Source: Aquilaria yunnanensis
Taxonomy: Eukaryota > Streptophyta > Magnoliopsida > Malvales > Thymelaeaceae
DNA: 64,000 nt
Reading direction: 5' to 3'
NCBI GenBank assembly: GCA_039654915.1
Contig: CM077594.1
Location: 19,901,001-19,965,000 of the forward strand
A program made the position numbers and the translations under genes. Below are positions 24,501 through 35,869 of this stretch, in pieces. The number at the start of each line of letters is the position of its first letter. The stretch's first letter is position 1. The notes below the pieces were generated by a model. The model was not told the DNA's origin, did no database searches, and was given only the letters and a program-made list of their open reading frames with translations.

Positions 24501-26190
24501 TTTAAGAAAAATTGATGATTGATTGTTTGAGGTTTAAGGAACTCTCCTTAGAACCTTGACGATAGGAACTCTCCTATCGTTGCAAGTTTGAGGTTAAGGG
24601 CCCTACCTTAGAACCTCTGCGATAAGAACTCTCTTATCGTTTGAAGAAAAATTGATGATTGATTGTTTGAGGTTTAAGGAACTTTCCTTAGAACCTCGAC
24701 GATAGGAACTCTCCTATCGTTGCAAGTTTGAGGTTAAAGGCCCTACCTTAGAACCTCTGCGATAAGAACTCTCTTATCGTTTGAAGAAAAATTGATGATT
24801 AATTGTTTGAGGTTTAAGGAACTTTCCTTAGAACCTCAACGATAGGAACTCTCCTATCGTTGCAAGTTTGAGGTTAAGGGCCCTACCTTAGAACCTCTAT
24901 GATAAGAACTCTCTTATCGTTTAAGAAAAATTGATGATTGATTGTTTGAGGTTTAAGGAACTCTCCTTAGAACCTCGACGATAGGAACTCTTCTATCGTT
25001 GAAAGTTTGAGGTTAAGGGCCCTACCTTAGAACCTCTGCGATAAGAATTCTCTTATCGTTTGAAGAAAAATTGATGATTGAGGTTAAGGGTCCTACCTTA
25101 GAACCTCGATGATAGGAACTCTCCTATCGTTTGAAGGAAAATTGATGATTTTGAGGTTAAGGGTCCTACCTTAGAACCTCGATGATAGGAACTCTCCTAT
25201 CGTTTGGAGGAAAATTGATGATTTTGAGGTTAAGGGTCCTACCTTAGAACCTCGACGATAGGAACTCTCCTATCGTTTTGAAGGAAAATTGATGATTTTG
25301 AGGTTAAGGGTCCTACCTTAGAACCTCGACGATAAGAACTCTCCTATCGTTTGAAGGAAAATTGATTGTTTTGAGGTTAAGGGTCCTACCTTAGAACCTC
25401 GATGATAGGAACTCTCCTATCGTTTGAAGGAAAATTGATGATTTTGAGGTTAAGGGCCCTACCTTAGAACCTCGACGATAGGAACTCTCCTATCGTTTGA
25501 AGGAAAATTGATGATTTTGAGGTTAAGGGTCCTACCTTAGAACCTCGACGATAGGAACTCTCCTATCATTTGAATGAAAATTGATGATTTTGAGGTTAAA
25601 GGTCCTACCTTAGAACCTCGACGATAGGAACTCTCCTATCGTTTGAAGGAAAATTGATGATTTTGAGGTTAAGGATCCTACCTTAGAACCTCGACGATAG
25701 GACCTCTCCTATCGTTTTGAAGGAAAATTGATGATTTTGAGGTTAAGGGTCCTACCTTAGAACCCCGACGATAAGAACTCTCCTATCGTTTGAAGGAAAA
25801 TTGATGGTTTTGAGGTTAAGGGTCCTACCTTAGAACCTTGACAATAGGAACTCTCCTATTGTTTGAAGGAAAATTGATGACTTTGAGGTTAAGGGCCCTA
25901 CCTTAGAACCTCGATGATAGGAACTCTCCTATCGTTTGAAGGAAGATTGATTGTTTTGAGGTTAAGGGCCCTACCTTCGAACATCGATGATGAAAATTGA
26001 TTATTTTCGAGGCAAAGGTTCCATCCTTAAAACCCCGATGATGAAAATTGATTAGTTTTTAGGCAAATGTTCCATCCTTAAAACCCCGATGATGAAAATT
26101 GATTATTTTCGAGGCAAAGGTTCCATCCTTAAAACCCCGATGATGAAAATTGATTTTGAGGCTAAGGAGCTTTCCTTAGGACCTCGAGCG
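21536..26190. repeat. Element A 3' tandem array of paired-hairpin units (roughly 60 units)
   Basis: Tandem units of two main lengths, about 86 bp and about 73 bp, interspersed in blocks. Each unit has two inverted repeats: an AGGTT(T)AAGG..CCTTAGAACCT stem and a CGATAGG..CCTATCG stem. Variants include paired changes (CGATAAGA with TCTTATCG). The last units (about 25980-26160) decay into ~59-bp derivatives. Tat/Ogre elements are known for variable tandem repeats upstream of the 3' LTR; the doubled hairpin layout is what stands out here. Confidence 0.9.
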
Positions 26191-26701
26191 AAATTTATAT
26201 GAAAGCAATTGAAATTGGAATAATTTTCTTCGAAAGTGTGAATTCTCATAATAGGCGAGTGCAAAGAATTAGGTTTCGATAAAACGAGTGAATCTTGATG
26301 ATGACAATAACACTGACAAATTGTGTAAAGGGAACGGATGTTTGGAATCAATATTCAAGGTTCATCTAATATTTTTTTCAGTAAATATAGATTCCCTTGT
26401 GAGATATGTCATCCAAATAAGGTTAAAGCTTAACTACCCCAAAATGTTATGCCTAGTAGACCTAATAGGATGCATCTCAAGAGTAATAAAAATTACTCTT
26501 TACTCAGCCATTCCATCCTAAAGGCGTTGTCCTATGGTTTTAATATCAGCATGGACGAAGCTATATTATAAAAAAAGAAATTCCCTGAAAAGAAAAACTG
26601 AAACGCGAAAGAAAATGCTGATAATAAAACTAAATGACAAGAAAAACGGATCAGATCGCTTCTTTCTTCCACAATATTTCAACAGGGTGAGTAGAGGACC
26701 A
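26191..26701 (-). other. Conserved non-coding segment between LOG and the array (element A)
   Basis: Closely matches 34131-34650 of element B (blocks such as tgttatgcctagtagaccta and ggatgtttggaatcaatat). It lies just downstream of the LOG stop codon and probably holds its 3' UTR. Short ORFs in it are not conserved well enough to call. Confidence 0.55.
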
Positions 26702-27331
26702 TTATGGGAGTGAACTGGTCGGGAAAGACTGTCGTGTCCAGTCTATCTGAATCATTGCTGGATCTGGTTCAGGAACAAAAGCTTGTATTTTATCTAGCAA
26801 TTCTTCAGCAGTTGTTGCGGATATTATGATTCGTCGTGCCACTCTTGATATGAAATTCTTTTGCATAGCATAATCCATAAAAGCTATCAGACCTGTAAAG
26901 AAATTGTTAACATTTAAAAGCTCAATGGGTTTCTTATGCAAATTAAGTTGGGCCATGGAAGCAATTTGAAAGACTTCTCCCAATGTGCCAAAACCACCTG
27001 GTAGAGCGATAAAAGCATCAGCATTTAAAAGCATTTGTAACACACGCTCTTGCAAATTTTTAACCACTAATTCTTCTCCAATCGTGCCCCCAGAAATAAA
27101 TTTCAGAGGTCCAGGGATAATGCCCAGAACTTGACTTCCTCCTAGAGATGCTGCTGATGCTACACCTCCCATTAATCCGACACTACCTCCTCCATAAACT
27201 AAATGTATTTTTCGCTCAGCTAATACTCTACCCAAATGGTTGGCTACTTTTAAATACTCTTCATCTTTTCCAGGAAAAGCCCCAGAAAATACACAAATAC
27301 TTCGGGATTTACGAGTTGGGGTTTTCTCTAT
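26702..27331 (-). pseudogene. LOG-type cytokinin riboside monophosphate phosphoribohydrolase, start codon lost (element A)
   Basis: The frame is open over the whole LOG domain and carries the two family signatures, VYGGGSVGLMG and PGGFGTLGE, so the coding body is intact. It is almost identical to the copy at 34651-35280. The start codon used there corresponds to ATA here (27329-27331). Upstream in frame there is only a TTG at 27391, preceded by a stop, and the next ATG is inside the nucleotide-binding motif. As it stands this copy probably makes no full-length enzyme unless a non-AUG start is used. LOG enzymes cleave cytokinin nucleotides to active free bases in the cytosol and nucleus. Confidence 0.85.
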
Positions 27332-27409
27332 TCCTATCCTTACCCTTGTGAAAAAAGAGGATATATTTATAGAGATGAAGAGATAAGGCAATAATTTTAT
27401 TTTTCAAGA

Positions 27410-27900
27410 ATGGATACATTATTGCCAGCTATTCATAGTAGTCATAGGTATGACTCTGGTCAGGTATGGGTACACTATCGTTAAAAGAGGAGGAAAATTT
27501 TTAAAATAGCTGCTAGCATGTACAGTAGTCGCGACTGTAGCTTATGTCAGGAGTAGGTACATGATTGTCGGATGAGAAGGAAAATTTCAAAAGTGGCAGG
27601 TATATACAGTAGTCATAATTATAGCTCATGTCAGGAGTGGGTACATTATGAGAGGAAAATTTCAAAAGCGTCAGCTAGCATGTACAGTATCGTGACTATG
27701 GCTTATGTCAAGAGTGGATACATTATTGCTGAAAGAGGAGGAAAATTTCAAAAGCGACAGCTAGCACGTACAGTAATCGTGACTTTGGTTCATGTCAGGA
27801 GTGGATACATTATTACCAAAAGGGGAGGAAAATTTCAAAAGCGACAGCTAGCACGTACAGTAATCGTGACCTTGTTCCGTCTTCTACTGGCTTTGCGTTC
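27410..27900 (-). repeat. About 80-bp minisatellite upstream of LOG (element A)
   Basis: Five to six units containing gaggaaaatttcaaaagc, gcacgtacagtaatcgtgac and a catgtcaggagtgg-type block. The array lies between the NABP-like and LOG genes, in the LOG promoter position. Similar single-copy text is found upstream of the NABP-like genes. The repeated gcacgtac has an ACGT core as bound by plant bZIP factors. Confidence 0.75.
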
Positions 27901-27920
27901 AGTAACGGCTTCAATGCTTT

Positions 27921-28433
27921 CTATGAATCAGTGATTTGCATCTCATCTAGCTTTTTCACAAACTGGCAAACAGGGTCGTTTAGGGTCAGATTCCCAAGAC
28001 TGTAACGTTCTCGTTCTTTTTGGAGAATTATCCATAATCCAACAACCTCAAATTGCACTATTCCGCAAGAATGCGCTTCAAGAACCTCTCGGATATCTTC
28101 CAGAGATTCCTTACGCAAGCCATTCTTGATGAATTTTATTCTATCATTACGATTTCTGGTGATCACTCCTGGAGAACGACATTTATTGCCGCAAATCCAC
28201 CATCCACAATTATGACAAACGCCTAGCCTCTTTGCTCTTTTTTTTTTGACATAAGCGCTTTTACCAAAGCCGGGCATACGGGGAAAGAACGCTTCTGGAA
28301 CTTCACCAGCTGAACGAACCTTAGCTTCAATTAGCCACCGCACATTATCAGGAATGCCTTTGTGCATAAATACTCTGAATCGTTCACATCTAGCTTGATA
28401 AATCTTTTTAAGAACATTTATTGGGAAGGAAGG
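27921..28433 (-). pseudogene. NABP-like gene of element A, 3' part (split by element B)
   Basis: Encodes most of a basic Cys-rich protein nearly identical to 35870-36385 of element B: a zinc-finger-like C-x2-C-x4-C-x3-C (VCHNCGWWICGNKC) after a Lys/Arg run, then the conserved FIKNGLRKE and NLTLNDPVCQFVKKL blocks. The first 41 bases of the gene are at 52743-52783, on the other side of element B. The open frame runs on from 28433 into the LTR of B, giving a chimeric ORF of 185 residues (27921-28478) whose first residues are LTR-encoded. It is described as broken; family assignment as in 37521-38069. Confidence 0.8.
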
Positions 28434-29406
28434 TGTGGCAACGTCAGGTTTTCTGGAGTCGCCACCAATCGGTTTCACCTAGGTCGATTGGTCACCTAAA
28501 ATATGGTCTGCGAGAGTTCGGGGATCGGGAGTACGGTTACGTTAAAACAACTTTGTTAAAACGCCCAAAAATTGGCACCTTAGTTGATTTTAATTTTGTT
28601 TTACTTTGCTTTTAAAACTTTTCAGTTAATTTAGATATTTTACCTGAATTAGTCGAAAATGTGGATTTTGGTAATTAATTCGGATAAAATTTTATACTTC
28701 CGAACCATGGACTCTGCCGAGTCATTTGGACACGGAAGATTTTGATTCCGAACCATGGACTCTGCCGAGTCATTTGGACACGGAATTTGGTGAAATTTTA
28801 AACAATTTTATCCATATTGTAAAAAATATGGATTTTTATCTTTTTATTTAATTTATTTATTTTAAAAGTTTGATATTTTCCAAACCGTAGATCCTGCCGG
28901 ATCATCCGGATATGGAAATTGATTTATCGTAATTATTTAATTCTTATTATTATGAAATTAATTTTTAAATGGTAATTCTTTTTGTTTATGAATGATTTTT
29001 AATACTAACTAAAAAATTTATCTTTATATTTTTACTTCTTTTTTTACTTTCTTTCTTTTTCTTCTTTTTTACTTATTTTTACTTTTTTTTTTTTAATTTT
29101 CTTATAATTTCTTTTCTTTTCTTTCTTTTTTATTCTTTTCTTTCTTTCTTTTCTTTTTCTTTCTTTTATCTTTCTTTTCTTTCTTATCTTTCTTTTATTT
29201 TTCTTTCTTATCTTTCTTTTATTTTTCTTATCTTTCTTTTTTTTTTTTTTCTTGTTTACTTTTTTTGTTTTCTTGTTTAATGAAAGATATTTATTATTTT
29301 AAAGGATTACTCAATTTATAAAAGAATTAAAAAAAATAATAATTAATTTTTATTTAATAAGAAGTTAATTTAAAAGAATTAAAGAGTTTAAAAATAAAAA
29401 TTTTGA

Positions 29407-29502
29407 TCATGGTACGGGGCGTTGTTACTCAGCCAGACCCTCTTCACTAGGTGAAGCAGCTCAAAAGCGGGCACGAGACAGTTTCCAGCCAATATACCAT
29501 GA
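29407..29502. other. 96-bp foreign-looking insert in element B LTR
   Basis: Bounded by 8-bp inverted repeats (tcatggta / taccatga) and of balanced GC content within extremely AT-rich LTR sequence. Contains the perfect short hairpin CTTCACTAGGTGAAG. It is repeated in the 5' LTR at 49838-49933 and absent from element A LTRs. Origin not recognised. Confidence 0.6.
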
Positions 29503-31803
29503 ACTAAAATTTTTTTATTTTTTTATTTTTTTATTTTTTTATTATTTTTTTATTTATTTTTTTTTTTTTTTATAAAAGATTAACCAAAAGTAATTGTTTT
29601 ATTAAGAGAATCAAAAATTTATATGTATATTTTAAACAAAAGAAGAAAAGTTTTGATATTTATTTAATTTATTTTGGAATAAAAGATTATTTAACCGAAA
29701 ACTTATATGTATTTTAAAACAAAAGTCTTGATATTTTTATTTTTTATATTCTTCTTTGTTTGATGAAAGATTTTTTTTTTTAATTTTAATTTATATTTCT
29801 GAAAATATATCTAATCAATAAGTCAAAAATATTTAAGAGAAAATTCAATTATTTTTGTTTTATTTTGTATTATTTTGAAATTATTTGATTAAGATTTTTA
29901 TAAAGGAAACAAAAAGTTATATCTTTTAATAAGTAAAATATTACTGAATAAAATATTAACCCAAAATTTTTATTCTTTTCATTAAAAAAAATTATATTTT
30001 AAAAGAAATAAATAAAATATTACTGAAAAATATTAACTCAAAATTTACTCTTTTTATTCTTTTTATTAATAAAGAAAACTTAAAAAAAAGTTATATTTTA
30101 AAAGAAATAAATAAAATATTACTGAAAAATATTAACCCAAAATTTACTCTTTTTATTCATTTTAATAAAGAAAACTAAAAAAAAGTTATATTTTATTATT
30201 TTAAAAGAAATAAATTTTACTGAAAAATATTAACCCAAAAAAAAATTACTTTTTTTTATTCTTTTTACTAAAAAAAGTTATATTTTATTATCTTAAAAGA
30301 AATAAATAAAATATTACTGAAAAATATTAACCCAAAAATTTCACGCTTTTTATTCTTTTTATTAATAAAGAAAACTAAAAAAAATTATATATTAATAGAT
30401 AATTAATATATTAGTCTAAAGTTTTTTTTATTTTTTATAAAGAAAAAATTTATTTATATATTTTATTTAAAAATATTTCCAAGCCATGGATCCTGGCGGA
30501 TCATTTGGTCATGAAGTTTTAATTTTTTTTTATTTCATTAATTATTAATTTTAAAGATGTATTAAAAGAATGATTTTATGTTTATTTATTTATTTATTTT
30601 ATTTTTGAATTATTTCATTATGTTTGTTTATTAAAAGGAATAAAAACTTTGTTTCAAAATAAAAAAAAGTAATTTTTATTAGCCTTTAGAAAATTATTCA
30701 CATAAAATTCCTTTTTTTATCTTTTAATCATAAAAAAATTCAATTAATAAAGTGGGGCTTTTTGGCCATCCACTTTAATAACACAATAATAATAAAAGTT
30801 AGCACAATTAATATAGTTAGATTAGTTGGATTAGTTAGTTAATAACAATAAAAAAGGTTAGTAAAAGTTAGATTAAATTAATTAACAACAATAATAAAAA
30901 TTAGCCAAGTTTAATTAAATTAATTGTTAACAACAATAATAAAAAGTTAGTCAAGTTAATTAAATTAATTAATTAACAACAATAATAAAATTTAGCCAAA
31001 TTAATTAATTGTTAATTAACCAAGTTGATTAAATTAATTAACAATAATAAAAGTTAGTAATAATGCAAAAATTAAAAGGTTAGTAACAATAATAATGTTA
31101 AAAGTTAGTTGTTAGTAAGTTAGTTAACAAGTTAATAATAACAAAAAAAAAAAGGGTTAGTAACAATAACAATAATAAACAAATAAATACACAAGTAAAA
31201 AAAATAAAGTTAGTAATTAATTCTGAAAAAAAAACAAAATAAAAAGATTAGTGACCAAAATGAAAAGAATTGAAAAGATGAAGTATTAAAGTAGAATTTT
31301 ACCTAAAGGTTGAAATTTTTGAATTTGCTGGGTACAGGCGCGACGCGAGCGCGAGGGGGAAAAGGGGCTGGCGGCCGGCGGCGGCTGGGCCAGGGGCAGG
31401 GGGGACGGCGGGGGTGGCGCGGCGGCACGGGCACGGGGCGGCGAGCGACGGCACGGCGGAAACAGCGGCCGGCGAGGGTAGGTTGACGCGGCGAGGGCGG
31501 CGCGGCGAGGCGGTATGGTGGCAGGACGGCGACGGGCGAGGCGGCACGGCGGCGGGACGGCAACGGGCGAGGCAGCACGGCGGCAGGAGGAGAAAGAGAG
31601 AGAAAACGAGAGGAGAGAGAGAGAGAACAACGAAGGAGATCAAACGAAAGAGATGGTCAAATCGTAGAAAAATAAAATTTTGAGACTTTCTGGCAGAAGG
31701 AGGAGAGGCTAGGGAATAAAGCTGTAATTTTCTCTATTTTTAAAACGGAGCTCTGAACTTTTTTCTCTGATTTTCTGTGTGTTCAGCACTGAATTTGGGG
31801 GGG

Positions 31804-31812
31804 TATTTATAG
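31804..31812 (-). promoter_or_regulatory. TATA box of element B LTR (3' copy)
   Basis: CTATAAATA on the minus strand, about 510 bp from the LTR start, same place as in element A. Confidence 0.7.
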
Positions 31813-32321
31813 AAGGAGCTTAGCTGAACTGTGGACGGATAAATTAATAAAAAATATCAAACTTATCTTTTAAATTGGTAAAATGACAGTTTCAGTCCTT
31901 TACGTTACTCCAGCTCTGGATAAGCTCAGAAGCTTCTGATTTTGACAATTTTAACGTTTTCTGTCAATTTGGGCTAGAAACGTCCGTTTAGGCCCAAAAT
32001 TGACGCGAAAAATTACCCAAAGCTCCTGAAACTTTCAGAATTTGTCAATTTTGTCCGAAACTTCTTAATTTTGTCATTTTTACCTCAAACTTTTAATTTT
32101 TTTGTCATTTTTTTCTGAAATTTTATTTTTATTCCAAACACATACATATTCGCACATATATTATTTTAAATCAAATCTTCTCAAAATAAAAATATATTTT
32201 AAACTAATTAACATAATTAAAATTTTTTAGCAATAATAATAATAATAATAATAATTTTTTTAATTAGTTTTTTTTTTAAAAATTTTTTAAAAAAAAGGCC
32301 GGACGAAATTGGGTGTCAACA

Positions 32322-32334
32322 GCTGCCCCCCTTT
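32322..32334 (-). other. Polypurine tract of element B
   Basis: AAAGGGGGGCAGC on the minus strand, adjacent to the 3' LTR. Its flanks form nested inverted repeats (see findings). Confidence 0.85.
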
Positions 32335-32439
32335 GCATGCTTCATGGGACATGATGTATGCAAAGTAGTTACCAAATTTCGTCCGTCTTAGCTAGCCTTT
32401 GAGAACCTTCTCGCCGCCTAAACTATGTGGTTAAGGAAA

Positions 32440-34130
32440 ATTTTTTTTAGAGCCTCTGCGATAAGAACTCTCCTATCGTTGAAGGGAAAATTTGATAATT
32501 TTGAGGTTAAGGGTCCTACCTTAGAACCTCGACGATAGGAACTCTCCTATCGTTTAAAGTAAAATTGATTGTTTTGAGGTTAAGGGTCCTACCTTAGAAC
32601 TTCGACGATAGGAACTCTCCTATCGTTTGAAGGAAAATTGATGATTTTGAGGTTAAGGGTCCTACCTTAGAACCTCGACGATAGGAACTCTTCTATCGTT
32701 TGAAGTAAAATTGATTGTTTTGAGGTTAAGGGTCCTACCTTAGAACCTCGACGATAGGAACTCTCCTATCGTTTGAAGGAAAATTGATGATTTTGAGGTT
32801 AAGGGTCCTACCTTAGAACCTCGACGATAGGAACTCTCCTATCGTTTGAAGGAAAATTGTTTGAATGAGGTTAAGGGTCCTACCTTAGAACCTCGACGAT
32901 AGGAACTCTCCTATCGTTTGAAGTAAAATTGATTGAATGAGGTTAAGGGTCCTACCTTAGAACCTCGACGATAGGAACTCTCCTATCGTTTGAAGGAAAA
33001 TTGATGATTTTGAGGTTAAGGGCCTTACCTTAGAACCTCGACGATAGGAACTCTCCTATCGTTTGAAGGAAAATTGATGATTTTGAGGTTAAGGGTCCTA
33101 CCTTAGAACCTCGACAATAGGAACTCTCCTATCGTTTGAAGGAAAATTGATGATTTTGAGGTTAAGGGCCCTACCTTAGAACCTCGACGATAGGAACTCT
33201 CCTATCGTTTGAAGGAAAATTGATTGTTTTTGAGGTTAAGGGTCCTACCTTAGAACTTCGACGATAGGAACTCTCCTATCGTTTGAAGGAAAATTGATGA
33301 TTTTGAGGTTAAGGGTCCTACCTTAGAACCTCGACGATAGGAACTCTTCTATCGTTTGAAGTAAAATTGATTGTTTTGAGGTTAAGGGTCCTACCTTAGA
33401 ACCTCGACGATAGGAACTCTCCTATCGTTTGAAGGAAAATTGATGATTTTGAGGTTAAGGGTCCTACCTTAGAACCTCGACGATAGGAACTCTCCTATCG
33501 TTTGAAGGAAAATTGTTTGAATGAGGTTAAGGGTCCTACCTTAGAACCTCGACGATAGGAACTCTCCTATCGTTTGAAGGAAAATTGATGATTTTGAGGT
33601 TAAGGGTCCTACCTTAGAACCTCGACGATAGGAACTCTCCTATCGTTTGAAGTAAAATTGATTGAATGAGGTTAAGGGTCCTACCTTAGAACCTCGACGA
33701 TAGGAACTCTCCTATCGTTTGAAGGAAAATTGATGATTTTGAGGTTAAGGGCCCTACCTTAGAACCTCGACGATAGGAACTCTCCTATCGTTTGAAGGAA
33801 AATTGATGATTTTGAGGTTAAGGGTCCTACCTTAGAACCTCGACAATAGGAACTCTCCTATCGTTTGAAGGAAAATTGATGATTTTGATGTTAAGGGTCC
33901 TACCTTAGAACCTCGACGACAGGAACTCTCCTATCGTTTGAAGGAAAATTGATGATTTTGAGGTTAAGGGCCCTACCTTAGAACCTCGACGATAGGAACT
34001 CTCCTATCGTTTGAAGGAAAATTGTTTGAATGAGGTTAAGGGTCCTACCTTAGAACCTCGACGATAGGAACTCTCCTATCGTTTGAAGGAAAATTGATGA
34101 TTTTGAGGTTAAGGAAATCTCCTTGAACCT
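32440..34130. repeat. Element B 3' tandem array of paired-hairpin units (about 23 units)
   Basis: Mostly the ~73-bp unit type: GAGGTTAAGGGTCCTACCTT.. followed by the ACGATAGGAACTCTCCTATC.. stem and a gaaggaaaattgatgattttg linker. Shorter and more uniform than the array in element A, which mixes two unit types. A higher-order repeat is visible: blocks around 32600-33000 recur near 33240-33700. Confidence 0.9.
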
Positions 34131-34650
34131 CGAGCGAAATTTATATGAAAGCAATTAGAATTGGAATAATTTTCTTCGAAAGTGTGAATTTGCATAATAG
34201 GCGAGTGCGAAATTTTAGACTTCGATAAAATGAGTGAATCTTGATGATGACAATATTGCTAACAAATTATGTAAAGGGAACGGATGTTTGGAATCAATAT
34301 CCAAGGTTTATCTAATATTTTCTTTAGTAAATATAGATTCGCTTGAGAGATATGTCATCCAAATAAGGTTGAAGCTTAACTATCCTAAAATGTTATGCCT
34401 AGTAGACCTAATAGGATGCGTCTCAAGAGCAATAAAAATTACTCTTTACTCAGCCATTCCAACCTAAAGGCATTGTCCTATGGTTTTAATATCAGCATGG
34501 ACGAGACTATCTTATAAGATAAAAAAAGAAATTCCCTGAAAGAAAAACTAAAACACGAAAGAAAATGCTGATAATAAAACTAAAGGACAAGCAAAACGGA
34601 TCGGATCACTTCTTCTTCCACAATATTTCAACAGGGTTAGTAGAGGACTA
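34131..34650 (-). other. Conserved non-coding segment between LOG and the array (element B)
   Basis: Counterpart of 26191-26701. Probably contains the LOG 3' UTR. No independent gene recognised. Confidence 0.55.
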
Positions 34651-35280
34651 TTATGGGATCGAACTGTTCGGGAAAGACTGTCGCGTCCAGTCTATCTGAA
34701 TCATTGCTGGATCTGGTTCAGGAACAAAAGCTTGTATTTTATCTAGCAATTCTTCAGCAGTTGTTGCGGATATTATGATTCGCCGTGCCACTCTTGATAT
34801 AAAATTCTTCTGCATAGCATAATCCATAAAAGCTATCAGACCTGTAAAGAAATTGTTAACATTTAAAAGCCCAATGGGTTTCTTATGCAAATTAAGTTGG
34901 GCCATGGAAGCAATTTGAAAGACTTCTCCCAATGTGCCAAAACCACCTGGTAGAGCGATAAAAGCATCAGCATTTAAAAGCATTTGTAACACACGCTCTT
35001 GTAAATTTTTAACCACTAATTCTTCTCCAATCGTGCCCCCAGAAATAAATTTCAGAGGTCCAGGGATAATGCCCAGAACTTGACTTCCTCCTAGAGATGC
35101 TGCTGATGCTACACCTCCCATTAATCCGACACTACCTCCTCCATAAACTAAATGTATTTTTCGCTCAGCTAATACTCTACCCAAATGGTTGGCTGCTTTT
35201 AAATACTCTTCATCTTTTCCTGGAAAAGCCCCAGAAAATACACAAATACTTCGGGATTTACGAGTTGGGGTTTTCTCCAT
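34651..35280 (-). CDS. LOG-type cytokinin riboside 5'-monophosphate phosphoribohydrolase (element B cargo)
   Basis: A 209-residue protein of the LOG family (old name 'lysine decarboxylase-like', Rossmann fold), which releases active free-base cytokinins from their nucleoside monophosphates. Start chosen at the ATG at 35280 (MEKTPTRKSRSICVFSG): it places the first beta strand as in plant LOGs, and the longer frame begins only at a TTG. Motifs: ICVFSGAFPGK, VYGGGSVGLMG (phosphate binding), an Arg in the NLQERVLQM segment, and the family signature PGGFGTLGE with its Glu. Length matches plant LOGs (about 210-220). No introns, whereas host LOG genes have several, so capture through an mRNA is likely. 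It lies in sense between the NABP-like genes and the array, with its own TATA box. Confidence 0.92.
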   Translation of the reverse strand: MEKTPTRKSRSICVFSGAFPGKDEEYLKAANHLGRVLAERKIHLVYGGGSVGLMGGVASAASLGGSQVLGIIPGPLKFISGGTIGEELVVKNLQERVLQMLLNADAFIALPGGFGTLGEVFQIASMAQLNLHKKPIGLLNVNNFFTGLIAFMDYAMQKNFISRVARRIIISATTAEELLDKIQAFVPEPDPAMIQIDWTRQSFPNSSIP

Positions 35281-35314
35281 TCCTATCCTTACCCTTGTGA
35301 GAAAAGAGGATATA

Positions 35315-35321
35315 TTTATAG
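35315..35321 (-). promoter_or_regulatory. TATA-like box upstream of element B LOG
   Basis: CTATAAATATAT-type sequence on the minus strand, 35-41 nt upstream of the LOG ATG. That predicts an unusually short leader, so transcription start needs testing. The same box is in element A at about 27366-27372. Confidence 0.5.
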
Positions 35322-35359
35322 AGATGAAGAGATAAGGCAATAATTTTATTTTTCAAGAA

Positions 35360-35850
35360 TGGATACATTATTGCCAGCTATTCATAGTAGTCACGGGTAT
35401 GACTCTGGTCAGGTATGGGTACACTATCGTTAAAAGAGGAGGAAAATTTTCAAAATAGCTGCTAGCATGTACAGTAGTCGCGACTGTAGCTTATGTCAGG
35501 AGTAGGTACATGATTGTCGGATGAGAAGGAAAATTTCAAAAGTGGCAGGTATATACAGTAGTCATAATTATAGCTCATGTCAGGAGTGGGTACATTATGG
35601 GAGGAAAATTTCAAAAGCGTCAGCTAGCATGTACAGTATCGTGACTATGGCTTATGTCAAGAGTGGATACATTATTGCTGAAAGAGGAGGAAAATTTCAA
35701 AAGCGACAGCTAGCACGTACAGTAATCGTGACTTTGGTTCATGTCAGGAGTGGATACATTATTACCAAAAGGGGAGGAAAATTTCAAAAGCGACAGCTAG
35801 CACGTACAGTAATCGTGACCTTGTTCCGTCTTCTACTGGCTTTGCGTCCA
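35360..35850 (-). repeat. About 80-bp minisatellite upstream of LOG (element B)
   Basis: Nearly identical to 27410-27900 of element A: repeated gaggaaaatttcaaaagc and gcacgtacagtaatcgtgac blocks. Located where a promoter or enhancer of LOG would be expected. Confidence 0.75.
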
Positions 35851-35869
35851 GTAACGGCTTCAATGCTTT

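Larger units (their letters stand above)
28434..32321 (-). repeat. Element B 3' LTR (3,888 bp)
   Basis: Starts TGTTGACACCCAATTTCGTC at 32321 (minus strand) and ends CCTGACGTTGCCACA at 28434. Same architecture as the element A LTR but clearly diverged: GC-rich block at about 31330-31620, TATA at 31804-31812, AT-rich body, hairpins at 28699-28910. It matches 48866-52742 apart from a few homopolymer and small length differences. Confidence 0.95.

Noticed and set aside
21536..26190. CRISPR-like array
   Set aside because: Repeats are contiguous tandem units without unique spacers, in a plant retrotransposon 3' region.
27572..27934. 120-residue ORF on the plus strand between LOG and NABP (also 35521-35883)
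   Set aside because: It is a translation of the ~80-bp minisatellite; the repeat length is close to a multiple of three in part, which keeps it open.
31286..31643. Overlapping ORFs of 91-114 residues in the GC-rich part of element B LTR (also 51707-52064)
   Set aside because: Several frames are open at once, composition is Pro/Ala/Arg low complexity, and no similarity is kept with the equivalent block of element A. GC bias explains them.
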